From Mycolicibacterium chlorophenolicum (GTDB lineage Bacteria > Actinomycetota > Actinomycetes > Mycobacteriales > Mycobacteriaceae), in assembly GCF_001044235.1 (NCBI RefSeq), contig NZ_JYNL01000069.1:828780-892779 (forward strand): a stretch of 64,000 nt of DNA, written 5' to 3'. Below are positions 35,240 to 44,154 of this stretch, piece by piece (within the stretch, counting starts at the first letter, position 1; every line of letters starts with the position of its first letter). A program made the translations under genes and the position numbers. Under the pieces are notes generated by a model, which saw nothing but the letters and a program-made list of their open reading frames with translations, made no database searches and was not told where the DNA came from.

Positions 35240-36111
35240 AAGCGGCCCCGTTCGCCTACCACCGGCCCGACACGGTCCCCGGTGCGCTGTCGCTGCTCGC
35301 CGAGCTCGGCGACGACGCGAAGATCCTCGCCGGCGGGCAGAGCCTGGTGCCGATGCTCGCGATGCGACTCACCCACTTCGACAACCTGATCGACATCTCG
35401 CGCATCGGGGAACTGTGTGACATCGAGCGGCGCGGCGACACCGTGCGCATCGCCGCGGGCACACCACACGCCCTGGTCGGACTGGACGACGAAGTGGCCG
35501 AAGCGGTTCCGCTGCTGACGCTGTCCACGCCGCACATCGGTCACTTCCAGATCCGCACGCGGGGCACCCTCGGCGGCGCGATCGCACACGCCGATCCGGC
35601 CGCCGAGTACGCCGCTGTCGCGCTGACCCTCGACGCCGAGATCGAGGCCACCTCGGTGCGGGGCACCCGCCGGATCCCGGCCGCCGAGTTCTTCACCGGC
35701 CTCTGGGAGACCGCGCTGGCCGCCGACGAGATCCTCACCGCGGTCACCTTTCCGGTGTGGTCCGGCCGGGTCGGCTTCTCGGTGCACGAATTCGCCCGTC
35801 GCCACGGCGATTTCGCGATCGCCGGCGCCACCGTGGCCGTCGAACTCGACGATGACGACACCGTCGCCCGCTGCGGCATCGGGCTGCTCGGCATGGGCTC
35901 GACGCCGCAGCGCGGCACCCCGGCCGAGCGCGCGCTGATCGGCCGGCCCGTCACCGACGTCACCGCCGAGGAGGTGGGTCGGCTCGCGGTGTCGGTTCTC
36001 GAGGACATCCCTGCCGACCTGCAGGGCAGCGCGGACTATCGCAGGAAGGTCGGCGCCACGATGGCGGCGCGGGCCTGGCTCGAGGCGACCACGGAGGCCC
36101 GTCGTGCATGA
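35236..36111 (+). CDS. Molybdenum hydroxylase FAD-binding subunit (CoxM-like)
   Basis: 291 aa. FAD-binding signatures are ILAGGQSLVPMLAMR near residue 30 and TRGTLGGAIAHADPAAEY near 108. The C-terminal CO_deh_flav_C domain has RHGDFAIAGATVAVEL. It passes electrons from the FeS subunit to an acceptor such as quinone. It overlaps coxG (GTGA) and coxS (eight bases), so the four subunit genes are translated as one unit. Confidence 0.92.
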   Translation: MKAAPFAYHRPDTVPGALSLLAELGDDAKILAGGQSLVPMLAMRLTHFDNLIDISRIGELCDIERRGDTVRIAAGTPHALVGLDDEVAEAVPLLTLSTPHIGHFQIRTRGTLGGAIAHADPAAEYAAVALTLDAEIEATSVRGTRRIPAAEFFTGLWETALAADEILTAVTFPVWSGRVGFSVHEFARRHGDFAIAGATVAVELDDDDTVARCGIGLLGMGSTPQRGTPAERALIGRPVTDVTAEEVGRLAVSVLEDIPADLQGSADYRRKVGATMAARAWLEATTEARRA

Positions 36112-36589
36112 GATCCCCGTCGAGGTGTCGGTCAACGGCCGGCGCCACCGCGCGTCCGTCGAGCCGCGGGTGACGCTGGCCGACTATCTGCGGGAGCGGT
36201 GCGGGCTGACCGGCACCCACCTGGGCTGCGAGCACGGCGCGTGCGGCGCCTGCACCGTGCTGCTCGACGGGCAGGCGGTGCGCTCCTGCCTGATCTTCGC
36301 CGTCCAGGTCGACGGGCAGGAGGTCACCACCGTCGAAGGCGTCGCCGACGCCGACGGCACGCTCTCGCCCGTGCAGGCTGCGCTGCGCGAGTGCCACGGG
36401 CTCCAATGTGGTTTTTGCACGCCGGGTTTCGTCACGAGCATCACCGCACTACTGCGCGACAACCCGCACCCCAGCGACGACGAGATCCGCGAGGGCCTGT
36501 CGGGCAACTTCTGCCGGTGCACCGGCTACCAGGGCATCGTGAACGCGGTCCGGCGCGCCGCGGAGGTGCTCGACGCGGCAGGCAGCTAG
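36104..36589 (+). CDS. Molybdenum hydroxylase [2Fe-2S] subunit (CoxS-like)
   Basis: 161 aa. The plant-type cluster is CEHGACGACTVLLDG (with a fourth Cys in RSC). The C-terminal four-helix cluster uses CGFCTPGF and NFCRCTGYQGIV. Both 2Fe-2S sites are complete. It is the last gene of the L-G-M-S order. Its stop shares CTAG at 36586-36589 with the opposing SDR. Confidence 0.94.
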   Translation: MHEIPVEVSVNGRRHRASVEPRVTLADYLRERCGLTGTHLGCEHGACGACTVLLDGQAVRSCLIFAVQVDGQEVTTVEGVADADGTLSPVQAALRECHGLQCGFCTPGFVTSITALLRDNPHPSDDEIREGLSGNFCRCTGYQGIVNAVRRAAEVLDAAGS

Positions 36590-37407
36590 TCCGGCACCAC
36601 CCCGCGCAGACCGTCGGCGCCGAAAACGGGTTCGAGCATCGCCGAGAAGTCGGGCCCGCGGCGCAGCATCATGCCGCCGTCGACGTTGATCAGCTGGCCG
36701 GTGATGTAGCTCGCGGCGTCGCTGAGCAGGAACACCGCCGCGTTGGCGACGTCCTCGGCCTCTCCCGGCCTGGGCAGCGGGGTGGCCGCCGCGTAGTCCC
36801 CGCTGACCTCCGGTGACATGAAGATCGCCGCCACCAGGTCGGTGCGGATCAGGCCCGGCCGCAGCGAGTTCACCCGCACCAGCGACGGCCCGAGCTCGTC
36901 GGCCGCCAGCTGCATCATGTGGTCGAGGCCGGCCTTGGAGACGCCGTAGGCGCCGAACCACCGGTGGGTGTTGCTCGCCGCGATCGAGGAGATGCCGACG
37001 AACGATCCGCCGCCGCCGCGGACCATCTCGCGGGACGCGTGCTTGAGCACGTAGAAGGTGCCGTTGATGTTCAGGTCGACCGAGCGCCGCCAGGCCTCGG
37101 AGTCCAGCTGGGCGATGGGCCCGATCGTCTCGCTGCCGCCGGCGCAGTGCACGACGCCGTCGAGCCGGCCCGTCCATGCCGCGGCGGCCGCCACGGTGCG
37201 CGCCACCTCGTCCTCGGTGGTGACGTCCCCGGGCTCGTACCGCACCGAGCCGCCGATCTCCTCGGCGGCGGCCGCGAGTTTGTCGGCGTTGCGTCCCATC
37301 AGCATCGCGTTGCCGCCGGCCTCCACCACGGCCGCGGCCACCGCTTTGCCGATCCCACTGCCCCCACCGGTGACCAGCACCGTCCGACCCGACAACGAGA
37401 TCTGCAC
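36586..37407 (-). CDS. Short-chain dehydrogenase/reductase, probably KstR-regulated
   Basis: 273 aa. Cofactor loop VTGGGSGIGKAVAAAV, MGRN after beta-2 (NADP-type Arg), VHCAGG, catalytic Ser in GISSIAAS, YxxxK in GAYGVSKAGL, and C-terminal GQLINVDGGMML. The GTG start at 37407 has AAGGAG six bases upstream. A full KstR-type site lies 24 bp upstream of the start, placing it in the sterol regulon, so a sterol or side-chain hydroxyacyl substrate is likely. Confidence 0.9.
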   Translation of the reverse strand: MQISLSGRTVLVTGGGSGIGKAVAAAVVEAGGNAMLMGRNADKLAAAAEEIGGSVRYEPGDVTTEDEVARTVAAAAAWTGRLDGVVHCAGGSETIGPIAQLDSEAWRRSVDLNINGTFYVLKHASREMVRGGGGSFVGISSIAASNTHRWFGAYGVSKAGLDHMMQLAADELGPSLVRVNSLRPGLIRTDLVAAIFMSPEVSGDYAAATPLPRPGEAEDVANAAVFLLSDAASYITGQLINVDGGMMLRRGPDFSAMLEPVFGADGLRGVVPD

Positions 37408-37431
37408 GCCCGACTCCTTCGACGACCTAAC

Positions 37432-37445
37432 TAGAACAGGTTCCA
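37432..37445. promoter_or_regulatory. KstR-type operator before the SDR
   Basis: TAGAAC-AG-GTTCCA matches the KstR consensus TNNAACNNGTTNNA at every fixed position. It is in the 46-bp gap between the enoyl-CoA hydratase stop and the SDR start. Confidence 0.7.
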
Positions 37446-37453
37446 GTTATACG

Positions 37454-38359
37454 TCACGGCTGGTCGCGGCGAGCGGGCTTTGGCGGTCCCAGTGTGCGCC
37501 AGTCCGGAACCTCCGGCGGCAGGCCGATCGGATACCGGTTCTCGTTGTGCGCCGCCCAGTGGGCGTGCCCGAGTTCGTGGATGTGGAAGGCGTGGCGCAG
37601 CGCCTCGGCGAAGCCCATCGCATCGCTGGCGGCATTCACCGAGTCCTTGACCAGCAGCGCGGCCATGGTGGGGCGCTCGGCGATGCGCCGCGCGAACTCC
37701 ACGGTCTTGTCTTCGAGCTCGGCGCGGGGAAACACCTTCGACACCATGCCCAGCCGGTGTGCCTCGTCGGCGTCGATCGAATCGCCGGTGAGCAGCAGTT
37801 CCTTGGCCTTGCGGGCCCCGAACTCCCACGGATGTGCGTAGTACTCGACGCCGGGCATGCCCATCCGGACCGCGACGACGTCGCTGAACCTGGCGTCGTC
37901 GGCGGCCACGATCAGGTCGCATGCCCAGATCAGCATCAGCGCGGCGGAGATCGCATTGCCCTGCACCGAGGCGATGGTGATCTTGCGGAGATCACGCCAG
38001 CGGCAGGTGTTCTCGTAGAAGTAGTGCCACTCCTGCAGATAGGTCCGTTCGGCGACCGCCGGCCGGGTCGCGCCGTTGATCCGGAACGTCGGATGCTGGC
38101 CGGGGCCGGGTGCCCTCTCGGCCAGCGCAGCCTCGGACCCCAGGTCGTGGCCGGCCGAGAAGTTCTTCCCGCGAGCGGCCAGGATGACCACCCGCACCTC
38201 GTCGTCGGCCTCGGCGCGGCCGAACGCCTCGTCGAGCTCCACCAGCAGCGTGCGGGACTGCGCGTTGTGCGCGTCGGGGCGATTCAGCCAGATCCGGGCG
38301 ATCCGCCCGTCGTCGAGGGTTTCGTACGTCACCTGCTCGGCGTTGACCACATCGAGCAC
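37454..38359 (-). CDS. Enoyl-CoA hydratase/isomerase (crotonase family, EchA13-like)
   Basis: 301 aa. Oxyanion-hole segments are NFSAGHDLGSE (residue about 70) and SVQGNAISAALMLIWACDLI (near 130). RKAKELLLTGDSIDADEAHRLG is the usual crotonase core. The overall sequence with GVEYYAHPWEFG resembles EchA13 rather than EchA19/20 of the cholesterol cluster. It hydrates or isomerises an enoyl-CoA; the substrate is unknown. Of the in-frame GTG codons, 38359 is preferred (GGG about eight bases upstream); 38350 is possible. It is divergent from the small Rv3489-like gene and lies upstream of the KstR-linked SDR. Confidence 0.88.
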   Translation of the reverse strand: MLDVVNAEQVTYETLDDGRIARIWLNRPDAHNAQSRTLLVELDEAFGRAEADDEVRVVILAARGKNFSAGHDLGSEAALAERAPGPGQHPTFRINGATRPAVAERTYLQEWHYFYENTCRWRDLRKITIASVQGNAISAALMLIWACDLIVAADDARFSDVVAVRMGMPGVEYYAHPWEFGARKAKELLLTGDSIDADEAHRLGMVSKVFPRAELEDKTVEFARRIAERPTMAALLVKDSVNAASDAMGFAEALRHAFHIHELGHAHWAAHNENRYPIGLPPEVPDWRTLGPPKPARRDQP

Positions 38360-38398
38360 AGTAACGGCCCTGCGCCGGCCGTTGGCTAGAGTTGTGGC

Positions 38399-38563
38399 AT
38401 GCCTGCCAAATCTGATCCCGCCGAGCTCGGCGACGTCGAGCCGATCGCCGACAGCACCGAACGCCAGGCGCGCCGCGTCGTCGCCGCCTACGCCACCGAC
38501 GCCGACGAGTGCCGCGTCTTCCTGTCGATGCTCGGCATCGGACCGGCGAAGCTCGACGCCTGA
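38399..38563 (+). CDS. Small conserved protein (Rv3489-like), function unknown
   Basis: 54 aa, the same length as Rv3489, which also sits directly before otsA. It is acidic at the start (DPAELGDVEPIADSTERQ) and ends DADECRVFLSMLGIGPAKLDA, with no membrane helix. The TGA stop overlaps the otsA ATG as TGATG, which implies translational coupling, so it may assist or tune OtsA. It is too small for domain assignment. Confidence 0.8.
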   Translation: MPAKSDPAELGDVEPIADSTERQARRVVAAYATDADECRVFLSMLGIGPAKLDA

Positions 38564-40056
38564 TGACCGACCCGAGCGGCCCCGAGGACCGCTCGGGCGC
38601 GGCGCAGTCCGCTCCACCGTCGGCGAAGGCCGACTTCGTGGTCGTCGCCAACCGGCTGCCGATCGACATGGTGTTCCTGCCCGACGGCACCACCGAGTTC
38701 AAGCGCAGCCCGGGCGGGTTGGTGACCGCACTCGAGCCGCTGCTGCGTAAGCGCAGCGGCGCCTGGGTCGGCTGGCCGGGCGTGCCGCAGGACGCCGACG
38801 ACCCGGACAGCTTCGACGATCCGATCGAGCAGGACGGCATGACGCTCGTGCCGGTGCGGCTGTCCGCCGACGACGTCGCCGAGTACTACGAGGGTTTCTC
38901 CAACGCCACGCTGTGGCCTCTCTACCACGACGTCATCGTCAAGCCGATTTATCACCGGGAGTGGTGGGACCGCTACGTCGAGGTCAACCGCCGCTTCGCC
39001 GAGGCGACCGCGCGGACCGCCGCCGAAGGCGCCACCGTGTGGGTGCAGGACTACCAGCTGCAGCTCGTGCCCAAGATGCTGCGCATGCTGCGACCCGATC
39101 TGACCATCGGCTTCTTCCTGCACATCCCGTTCCCGCCGGTCGAACTGTTCATGCAGATGCCGTGGCGCACCGAGATCACCGAGGGTCTGCTGGGCGCCGA
39201 TCTGGTCGGGTTCCACCTGCCCGGCGGCGCGCAGAACTTCCTGATCCTGGCCCGCCGCCTGGTCGGCGCGAACACCTCACGCGGCAGCGTGGGCGTGCGA
39301 TCCCGCTTCGGTGAGGTCAACGTCGGGTTCCGCACCGTCAAGGTGGGCGCGTTCCCGATCTCGATCGACGCCGGCGATCTCGACCAGCAGGCCCGCACCC
39401 GCAAGATCCGCCAGCGGGCCCGCGAGATCCGCGCCGAGCTGGGCAACCCGCGCAAGATCCTGCTCGGTGTCGACCGGCTGGACTACACCAAGGGCATCGA
39501 CGTGCGGCTGCGCGCGTTCTCCGAGCTGCTCGACGAGCACCGGGTCGACCCGAACGACACGGTGCTGGTCCAGCTGGCCACCCCCAGCCGCGAGCGGGTG
39601 GAGAGCTACATCGCGATGCGTGAGGACATCGAGCGCCAGGTCGGGCACATCAACGGTGAGTACGGGGAGGTGGGCCACCCCGTCCTGCACTATCTGCACC
39701 GCCCCGTCCCCCGCGAGGATCTGATCGCGTTCTACGTCGCCGCCGACGTCATGCTGGTGACCCCGCTGCGGGACGGGATGAACCTGGTGGCCAAGGAGTA
39801 CGTCGCGTGCCGCAGCGATCTCGGCGGCGCCCTGGTGCTGAGCGAATTCACCGGCGCCGCAGCCGAATTGCGCCAGGCCTACCTGACCAACCCGCATCAC
39901 CTGGAGGGCGTCAAGGACGCGATCGAGGCGGCGCTCACGCAGGCCCCCGAAGAGGGCAGGCGGCGGATGCGGGCGTTGCGCCGGCAGGTGCTCGCCCACG
40001 ACGTGGACCGCTGGGCGCGGTCATTCCTGGACGCGCTGGCCGGGACGTCCGACTAG
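38563..40056 (+). CDS. otsA: Trehalose-6-phosphate synthase
   Basis: 497 aa, GT20 family. N-terminal loop VVANRLPIDMV and RSPGGLVTALEPLL hold the acceptor site. WVQDYQLQLVPKMLR follows, and the donor site shows GVDRLDYTKGIDVRLRAF and RDGMNLVAKEYVACR. It makes trehalose-6-phosphate from an NDP-glucose and glucose-6-phosphate, the first step of the OtsAB route for an essential mycobacterial sugar. ATG 38563 is coupled to the small gene upstream. It converges on the mce4-associated genes with a shared CTAG stop at 40053-40056, as in M. tuberculosis, where Rv3490 is also next to mce4. Confidence 0.96.
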   Translation: MTDPSGPEDRSGAAQSAPPSAKADFVVVANRLPIDMVFLPDGTTEFKRSPGGLVTALEPLLRKRSGAWVGWPGVPQDADDPDSFDDPIEQDGMTLVPVRLSADDVAEYYEGFSNATLWPLYHDVIVKPIYHREWWDRYVEVNRRFAEATARTAAEGATVWVQDYQLQLVPKMLRMLRPDLTIGFFLHIPFPPVELFMQMPWRTEITEGLLGADLVGFHLPGGAQNFLILARRLVGANTSRGSVGVRSRFGEVNVGFRTVKVGAFPISIDAGDLDQQARTRKIRQRAREIRAELGNPRKILLGVDRLDYTKGIDVRLRAFSELLDEHRVDPNDTVLVQLATPSRERVESYIAMREDIERQVGHINGEYGEVGHPVLHYLHRPVPREDLIAFYVAADVMLVTPLRDGMNLVAKEYVACRSDLGGALVLSEFTGAAAELRQAYLTNPHHLEGVKDAIEAALTQAPEEGRRRMRALRRQVLAHDVDRWARSFLDALAGTSD

Positions 40057-40547
40057 ATCGGTGTGATGTAGTTGATCAGCCATTTGCCGTCGACCTTCTG
40101 GTAGTCGACGCGCAGCCGGCTCCCGTCGTAGACGGGCTGACGCGACTTGTCGGTGACGGTGCGGTTCATGTAGACCATCACTGACGCCGAATTACGTTGC
40201 GCCTCCAGGACTCCCACGCCCACGACGTTCGCCTGGCTGACGAGCTGGCGGTCGCGCGCCTGCGGGATGATGTCCTTCGTCGCGCGGTCCTCGAATTCCC
40301 TGCGGTAGGTCGGTGTCAGCAGCGGATAGATCTCGTTGAGGCTGCGCTCGACGGTCTGGTAGTCGTACCCGAAGACCTTCGGAATCTGTTGCTGGGCAAG
40401 GGGGGCCAGCTCTGCGCGGGCGGTCTGCTCGCCCCGCAACTCGACGCCGCTCCAGTACAGCCGCCCGCCGACGGCGCCCAGGGCGACCAGCCCGAGAGCC
40501 AGCAGCACGCCCAGCGCCGCGACGAACTTGGCGACCCGATCACCCAT
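40053..40547 (-). CDS. Mce4-associated membrane protein (Rv3492c-like)
   Basis: 164 aa. One N-terminal helix (ALGVLLALGLVALGAVGG, about residues 11-30) anchors a cone-shaped domain with YDYQTVERSLNEIYPLLTP and VDGKWLINYITPI at the end, the standard Mas pattern related to NTF2-like folds. Mas proteins support Mce transporter assembly. It is the last gene of the leftward mce4 operon, joined to the next Mas gene by a one-base overlap. Confidence 0.88.
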   Translation of the reverse strand: MGDRVAKFVAALGVLLALGLVALGAVGGRLYWSGVELRGEQTARAELAPLAQQQIPKVFGYDYQTVERSLNEIYPLLTPTYRREFEDRATKDIIPQARDRQLVSQANVVGVGVLEAQRNSASVMVYMNRTVTDKSRQPVYDGSRLRVDYQKVDGKWLINYITPI

Positions 40548-41236
40548 CAGTTGCCGCCGTCGGGGTACTTGAGGTCATAGCCGGTCATGTGTCCGTTGTC
40601 GTCCTCGTGCACGATCACCCGCATCCGGTAGGGCTGCGAGGGCTTGTTGGTGCCGTCGATGTCGGTGACGGTCACCCGCGCCGACACCAGCACCGCCGCG
40701 TTGCCGCTGACGTTGTCGACCTTCTCCAGTGCGGCGCCGTTGATGACGGCCTCCGAGCTGGCGTTGGTGTCCCGGAAGATGGCCTTGAGGTTGTCGACGT
40801 TGTTGTCCTGGCTGAGCATGTCGCGCAGCGGGCCGCTGGTGCTGTTGACGAAGCGGTTCACGCTGTCGTCGATGTCGTCCTGGTTGTAGCTGAACATGTT
40901 GATCACCAGCTGTGACGCGGTGTCGACGAAGCGCTGGTCCCGGGCCAGCTGAGCCTTCTCGGTGCGCTGGGTGGCGAGCATCCAGGCCACTCCCCCGGCC
41001 ACCGCGCCGGCGAGCACGACCAGCGTGAGCAGTGACACCAGGGCCACCAGTCCGCGGTGGGCGGGACGTCGCGGTGGCGGCGCCGCCGACATCGACGGAC
41101 GCACCTTCGCGGTGGGGGCGTCGACGACGACCGCGGTGACGCTCTCGGGTTCGGTGGCACTGGCCGGCCCGGCGGCACGCGAGGCGCGGCGCCGGGCAGG
41201 CCTGGACACGGCTTCTCCCACTACTTCTTCAACCAC
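40547..41236 (-). CDS. Mce4-associated membrane protein (Rv3493c-like)
   Basis: 229 aa. A basic Ala/Pro-rich cytoplasmic tail precedes one membrane helix (LVALVSLLTLVVLAGAVAGG, about 62-82) and an outer domain with MFSYNQDDIDDSVNRFVN and RMRVIVHEDDNGHMTGYDL. It is the companion of the following Mas gene. Start is uncertain: the GTG at 41236 gives the longest form, while GTG 41209 has GGAG five bases upstream. It lies 11 bp after mce4F. Confidence 0.87.
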   Translation of the reverse strand: MVEEVVGEAVSRPARRRASRAAGPASATEPESVTAVVVDAPTAKVRPSMSAAPPPRRPAHRGLVALVSLLTLVVLAGAVAGGVAWMLATQRTEKAQLARDQRFVDTASQLVINMFSYNQDDIDDSVNRFVNSTSGPLRDMLSQDNNVDNLKAIFRDTNASSEAVINGAALEKVDNVSGNAAVLVSARVTVTDIDGTNKPSQPYRMRVIVHEDDNGHMTGYDLKYPDGGN

Positions 41237-41247
41237 AAACGGACTGC

Positions 41248-42987
41248 CTATACCTGCTTCGGGGACAACATCAGGTCGACCCAGTTCTCTGCGGGCGCCA
41301 GTTTGTCAGCTCCGGGGGCGAAGATGCCAGTCCCGCCCGCGGGGTCGACGAACTTCCCGTTGCGGTCGTAGCTCGCCATCGCCGGTGCGGCGGCCTGCGG
41401 CACCGCCTCGGCGGGCAGCAGCGGGCCGGACGGCGTCGGCACCGCGGGTGCCGGGGCCGGCGCAGGCGGCGCGGGTGCAGCCGGTGCGGGTGCGGCCGGC
41501 GCGGGCGCCGGCGGACCGGGTGGGGTCCGGCCGTACGGCGGCACCACCTGGTCGGGCGGCGCGAAGTACGGCCACGGGGCCGGCAGCGGGCCCGGCTCGT
41601 TGGGCGGCACCGGCAGCGGGAACGGGGCGTGCGGGGCCGGTCCCGGACCGGGGACGGCACCCGGCGGCAGCTGGACGACGGGCGGCCCGGGATCCGGATC
41701 GACCTGCGGCGGGATGAACGGGAACTTGTTGGGCGGCAGGATGTTGCGCCCGTCCTCGATCGGCGTCCCGAGCGGCACCGGCGGTCCCCGCCAGGGATTG
41801 GTGCCCACCGGAACGTAACCCTTGGGGTCGCGGCACAGCTGGATCGTCGGTGCGCGCTTGCCGGGGAACTCCTGGCACGGGTAGTTACGCGCGCCGCGCA
41901 CGACGGCCGGATCGTTCTGCGGCGTCTTGCAGTACAGATCGGTGGGCAGTTCGCGCAGCGTCGTGTCGGCCGGTGAGCGGATCTGCGTCGGCGGGATGAA
42001 CCCGACCGAACAGCTCGGCGGATCGTTCAGGTGGATCTTGAAGTCCAGCTTGCCGCCCTCGTCGGCCGGCACGCCGCCGGCCACGGTGTTCAGTGCCGCG
42101 AGCAGGGCCGGGAAGATCACCAGCGCCTGTTCGATCGACTTGTTGTAGATGACGCCGATCCGGCCCAGGTTCGCGAGGTTGGCGGCGAGCATCGGGAAGT
42201 TCGGCCGGATGCCCTCGAAGGTGTCGCTCGCGACGCCGGCGGCCCCGGGTGCGGTCTGCAGCAGCGTGCGCAACTGCGGATCGGCGTTGGCCACCTCGCC
42301 GGTGAACCGTGCCAGGCCGTCGGCCAGCGAGCGGATGCTGTCCCCGCTGGCGATCTGCGAATCGAGGAACGGCCCCGCCTGGTCGATCAGCTGGGTGGTC
42401 TGCCCGTAGTTGGCATTGGCCTCATCGACCAGGAGCCGGGCGGACTGGATCAGGCGCGCGAGTTCGGGCCCGGATCCGTTGAAGGCCTTGAACGTCTCGC
42501 GCAGCAGATCCTTGATGCGGCTGTTGCCCACGCTGCTGACCAACGCGTCTGCCTGGTTGAGCAGGCCGGCGATGTCCTGGCCGATCGCCGTGCGGTCCAC
42601 CGGGATGTCGGAGCCGTTGCGCAGCGTCGCCGTCGCAGCCTTCGCGGGCGGGACCAGATCGACGTACTGCTCGCCCACCGCGGACACGCTCTTGACCGTC
42701 GCGGTCACGTTGTCCGGCACCGGCGTTCCGCTGTCGAGCCGCATGTGCGCGACGACCCCGGTGTCGCTGAGACCGACCGACTCGACCTGGCCCACGGTCA
42801 CTCCGCGGTAGGTCACGTTGGCGTTCTGGTACAGACCGCCGGCGGCGGTGAAGTTCGCGGTCACCTGGTAGGAGTTCAGCCCGATCGCCTCGGGCACGCG
42901 CAGGTAGAAGATCGAGATCGCCCCGACGGTCAGCACCGTGACGACCGCGAAGATCGAGAGTTGAATCCTGGAGAGCCGGTCCAGCAT
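41248..42987 (-). CDS. mce4F: Mce family protein Mce4F
   Basis: 579 aa (slightly longer than the M. tuberculosis protein). N-terminal membrane helix (LSIFAVVTVLTVGAISIFYL), MCE domain at about 38-118 with NANVTYRGVTVGQVESVGL, then a long helical region to about 330. A final stretch of about 150 residues is Pro/Ala/Gly-rich. It forms part of the periplasm-spanning substrate channel of the Mce4 sterol importer. It directly follows mce4E with no gap. The long Pro-rich tail is typical of F subunits and probably crosses the cell wall. Confidence 0.93.
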   Translation of the reverse strand: MLDRLSRIQLSIFAVVTVLTVGAISIFYLRVPEAIGLNSYQVTANFTAAGGLYQNANVTYRGVTVGQVESVGLSDTGVVAHMRLDSGTPVPDNVTATVKSVSAVGEQYVDLVPPAKAATATLRNGSDIPVDRTAIGQDIAGLLNQADALVSSVGNSRIKDLLRETFKAFNGSGPELARLIQSARLLVDEANANYGQTTQLIDQAGPFLDSQIASGDSIRSLADGLARFTGEVANADPQLRTLLQTAPGAAGVASDTFEGIRPNFPMLAANLANLGRIGVIYNKSIEQALVIFPALLAALNTVAGGVPADEGGKLDFKIHLNDPPSCSVGFIPPTQIRSPADTTLRELPTDLYCKTPQNDPAVVRGARNYPCQEFPGKRAPTIQLCRDPKGYVPVGTNPWRGPPVPLGTPIEDGRNILPPNKFPFIPPQVDPDPGPPVVQLPPGAVPGPGPAPHAPFPLPVPPNEPGPLPAPWPYFAPPDQVVPPYGRTPPGPPAPAPAAPAPAAPAPPAPAPAPAVPTPSGPLLPAEAVPQAAAPAMASYDRNGKFVDPAGGTGIFAPGADKLAPAENWVDLMLSPKQV

Positions 42988-44154
42988 CTACGGTGCCCCC
43001 TCGTGCTGGGTCGCCGTGCCCGGCGGGATCTTGAAGGGATCGGCCGCCTGGCCGGACAGGTTCGCCATCGCCCCGGTCAGGAAGTCGGGCGGGTTGATGA
43101 TCTCCCCCATCCGCTTCATGTTCGGGTCCAGCCCGAGCGAGGTGGTGAACACCGACTCCCCGAGGCGGCGCAGCGTGAGGTCGAACGTGACGAACACGTT
43201 GAGGTAGTCGCCGCGGACCGCCTTGCGCAGGTACTGGTAGTGGAACGGGAACGTCGGGAGGAACTCGAGGTCCTTGATGAAGTCGTCGGCGTTGTCGTTG
43301 AGCGCCTTGATCACCGGGAAGAAGTCCTTGAGATCCTCGGCGAGGTCGACCTTCGTCTCGGACAGGATCTTCGAGCCGACGACGGCGAGCCTCCGCAGCG
43401 CGGTGAAGGTGTCCACGATGGTGGCGCTGTTGCGGTCGAGCACCTCGAGGGCGGCGGGCAACGTGTCCAGGGTGCGGCCCAGGCTGTCCTTGCTGCGCGC
43501 GAGGATGCCTGCGAACCGGTCCAGCCCTTCGGCGGCGGCGATGATGTCGTTGGTCTGGCGGTCCAGCGACGACGTCAGTTCCGCCAGGCGCGGGATCAGA
43601 TCGGTGAAGGTGCCCTGCCGGTCGACGACGGCGTTGTAGAACTCCTCGGTGATGTCCTGCAGCGCACCGAGATTGCCCTTGTTGACGACGACGCCCAGCG
43701 ACGACAGCACTTCCTCGGTCGTCGGATAGCGGCCGGTGCGGTCCAGCGGGATCTTGTCGCCCTGGGCCAGCCGGCCCACGGCCTTGCCCTCCGGCGCGGC
43801 GAGCTCGACGTGCTGGGAGCCCAGCAGCGAGGTCTGGGCCACCTTGGCCACGGCGTTGGCCGGCAGAGTGACGTCCTTGTCGAGCGACAGTTTGACCGCC
43901 GCGTAGAACGAGCCGTCGGCGCGCTGCACGGCGTCGATGCCCGAGACGCTGCCGACCGTCACGTCGTTGACCATGACCGGTGAGTTCTGCGGCAGCGTCG
44001 CGACATCGGGCAGTTCGACGGTGATGGAGAACGCGCCCTCACCGTGACCGGCGGTGCCCGGCATGTTCAGCGAGTTCAGCCCGCCGAACTCGCAGCCCGA
44101 GACCAGCACCGTCAACATGCCGAGAGCCACGGCCGGTTTGACGACGTTGCGCAT
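42988..44154 (-). CDS. mce4E: Mce4E lipoprotein (LprN-like)
   Basis: 388 aa. The signal peptide ends in the lipobox LVSGC (Cys near residue 21). An MCE domain follows at about 43-120 (NSPVMVNDVTVGSVSGIDAV, LLGSQHVELAAP), then a helical region. E-position Mce proteins are the lipid-anchored member of the hexameric channel. Its ATG overlaps the mce4D terminal stop as ATGA, so its translation normally depends on ribosomes arriving from mce4D, which is frameshifted here. Confidence 0.94.
   Translation of the reverse strand: MRNVVKPAVALGMLTVLVSGCEFGGLNSLNMPGTAGHGEGAFSITVELPDVATLPQNSPVMVNDVTVGSVSGIDAVQRADGSFYAAVKLSLDKDVTLPANAVAKVAQTSLLGSQHVELAAPEGKAVGRLAQGDKIPLDRTGRYPTTEEVLSSLGVVVNKGNLGALQDITEEFYNAVVDRQGTFTDLIPRLAELTSSLDRQTNDIIAAAEGLDRFAGILARSKDSLGRTLDTLPAALEVLDRNSATIVDTFTALRRLAVVGSKILSETKVDLAEDLKDFFPVIKALNDNADDFIKDLEFLPTFPFHYQYLRKAVRGDYLNVFVTFDLTLRRLGESVFTTSLGLDPNMKRMGEIINPPDFLTGAMANLSGQAADPFKIPPGTATQHEGAP

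Noticed and set aside
41380..41720. Tandem-repeat DNA in the mce4F tail as a separate repeat element
   Set aside because: It encodes the Pro/Ala/Gly-rich C-terminus expected of F subunits and is explained by the coding sequence.
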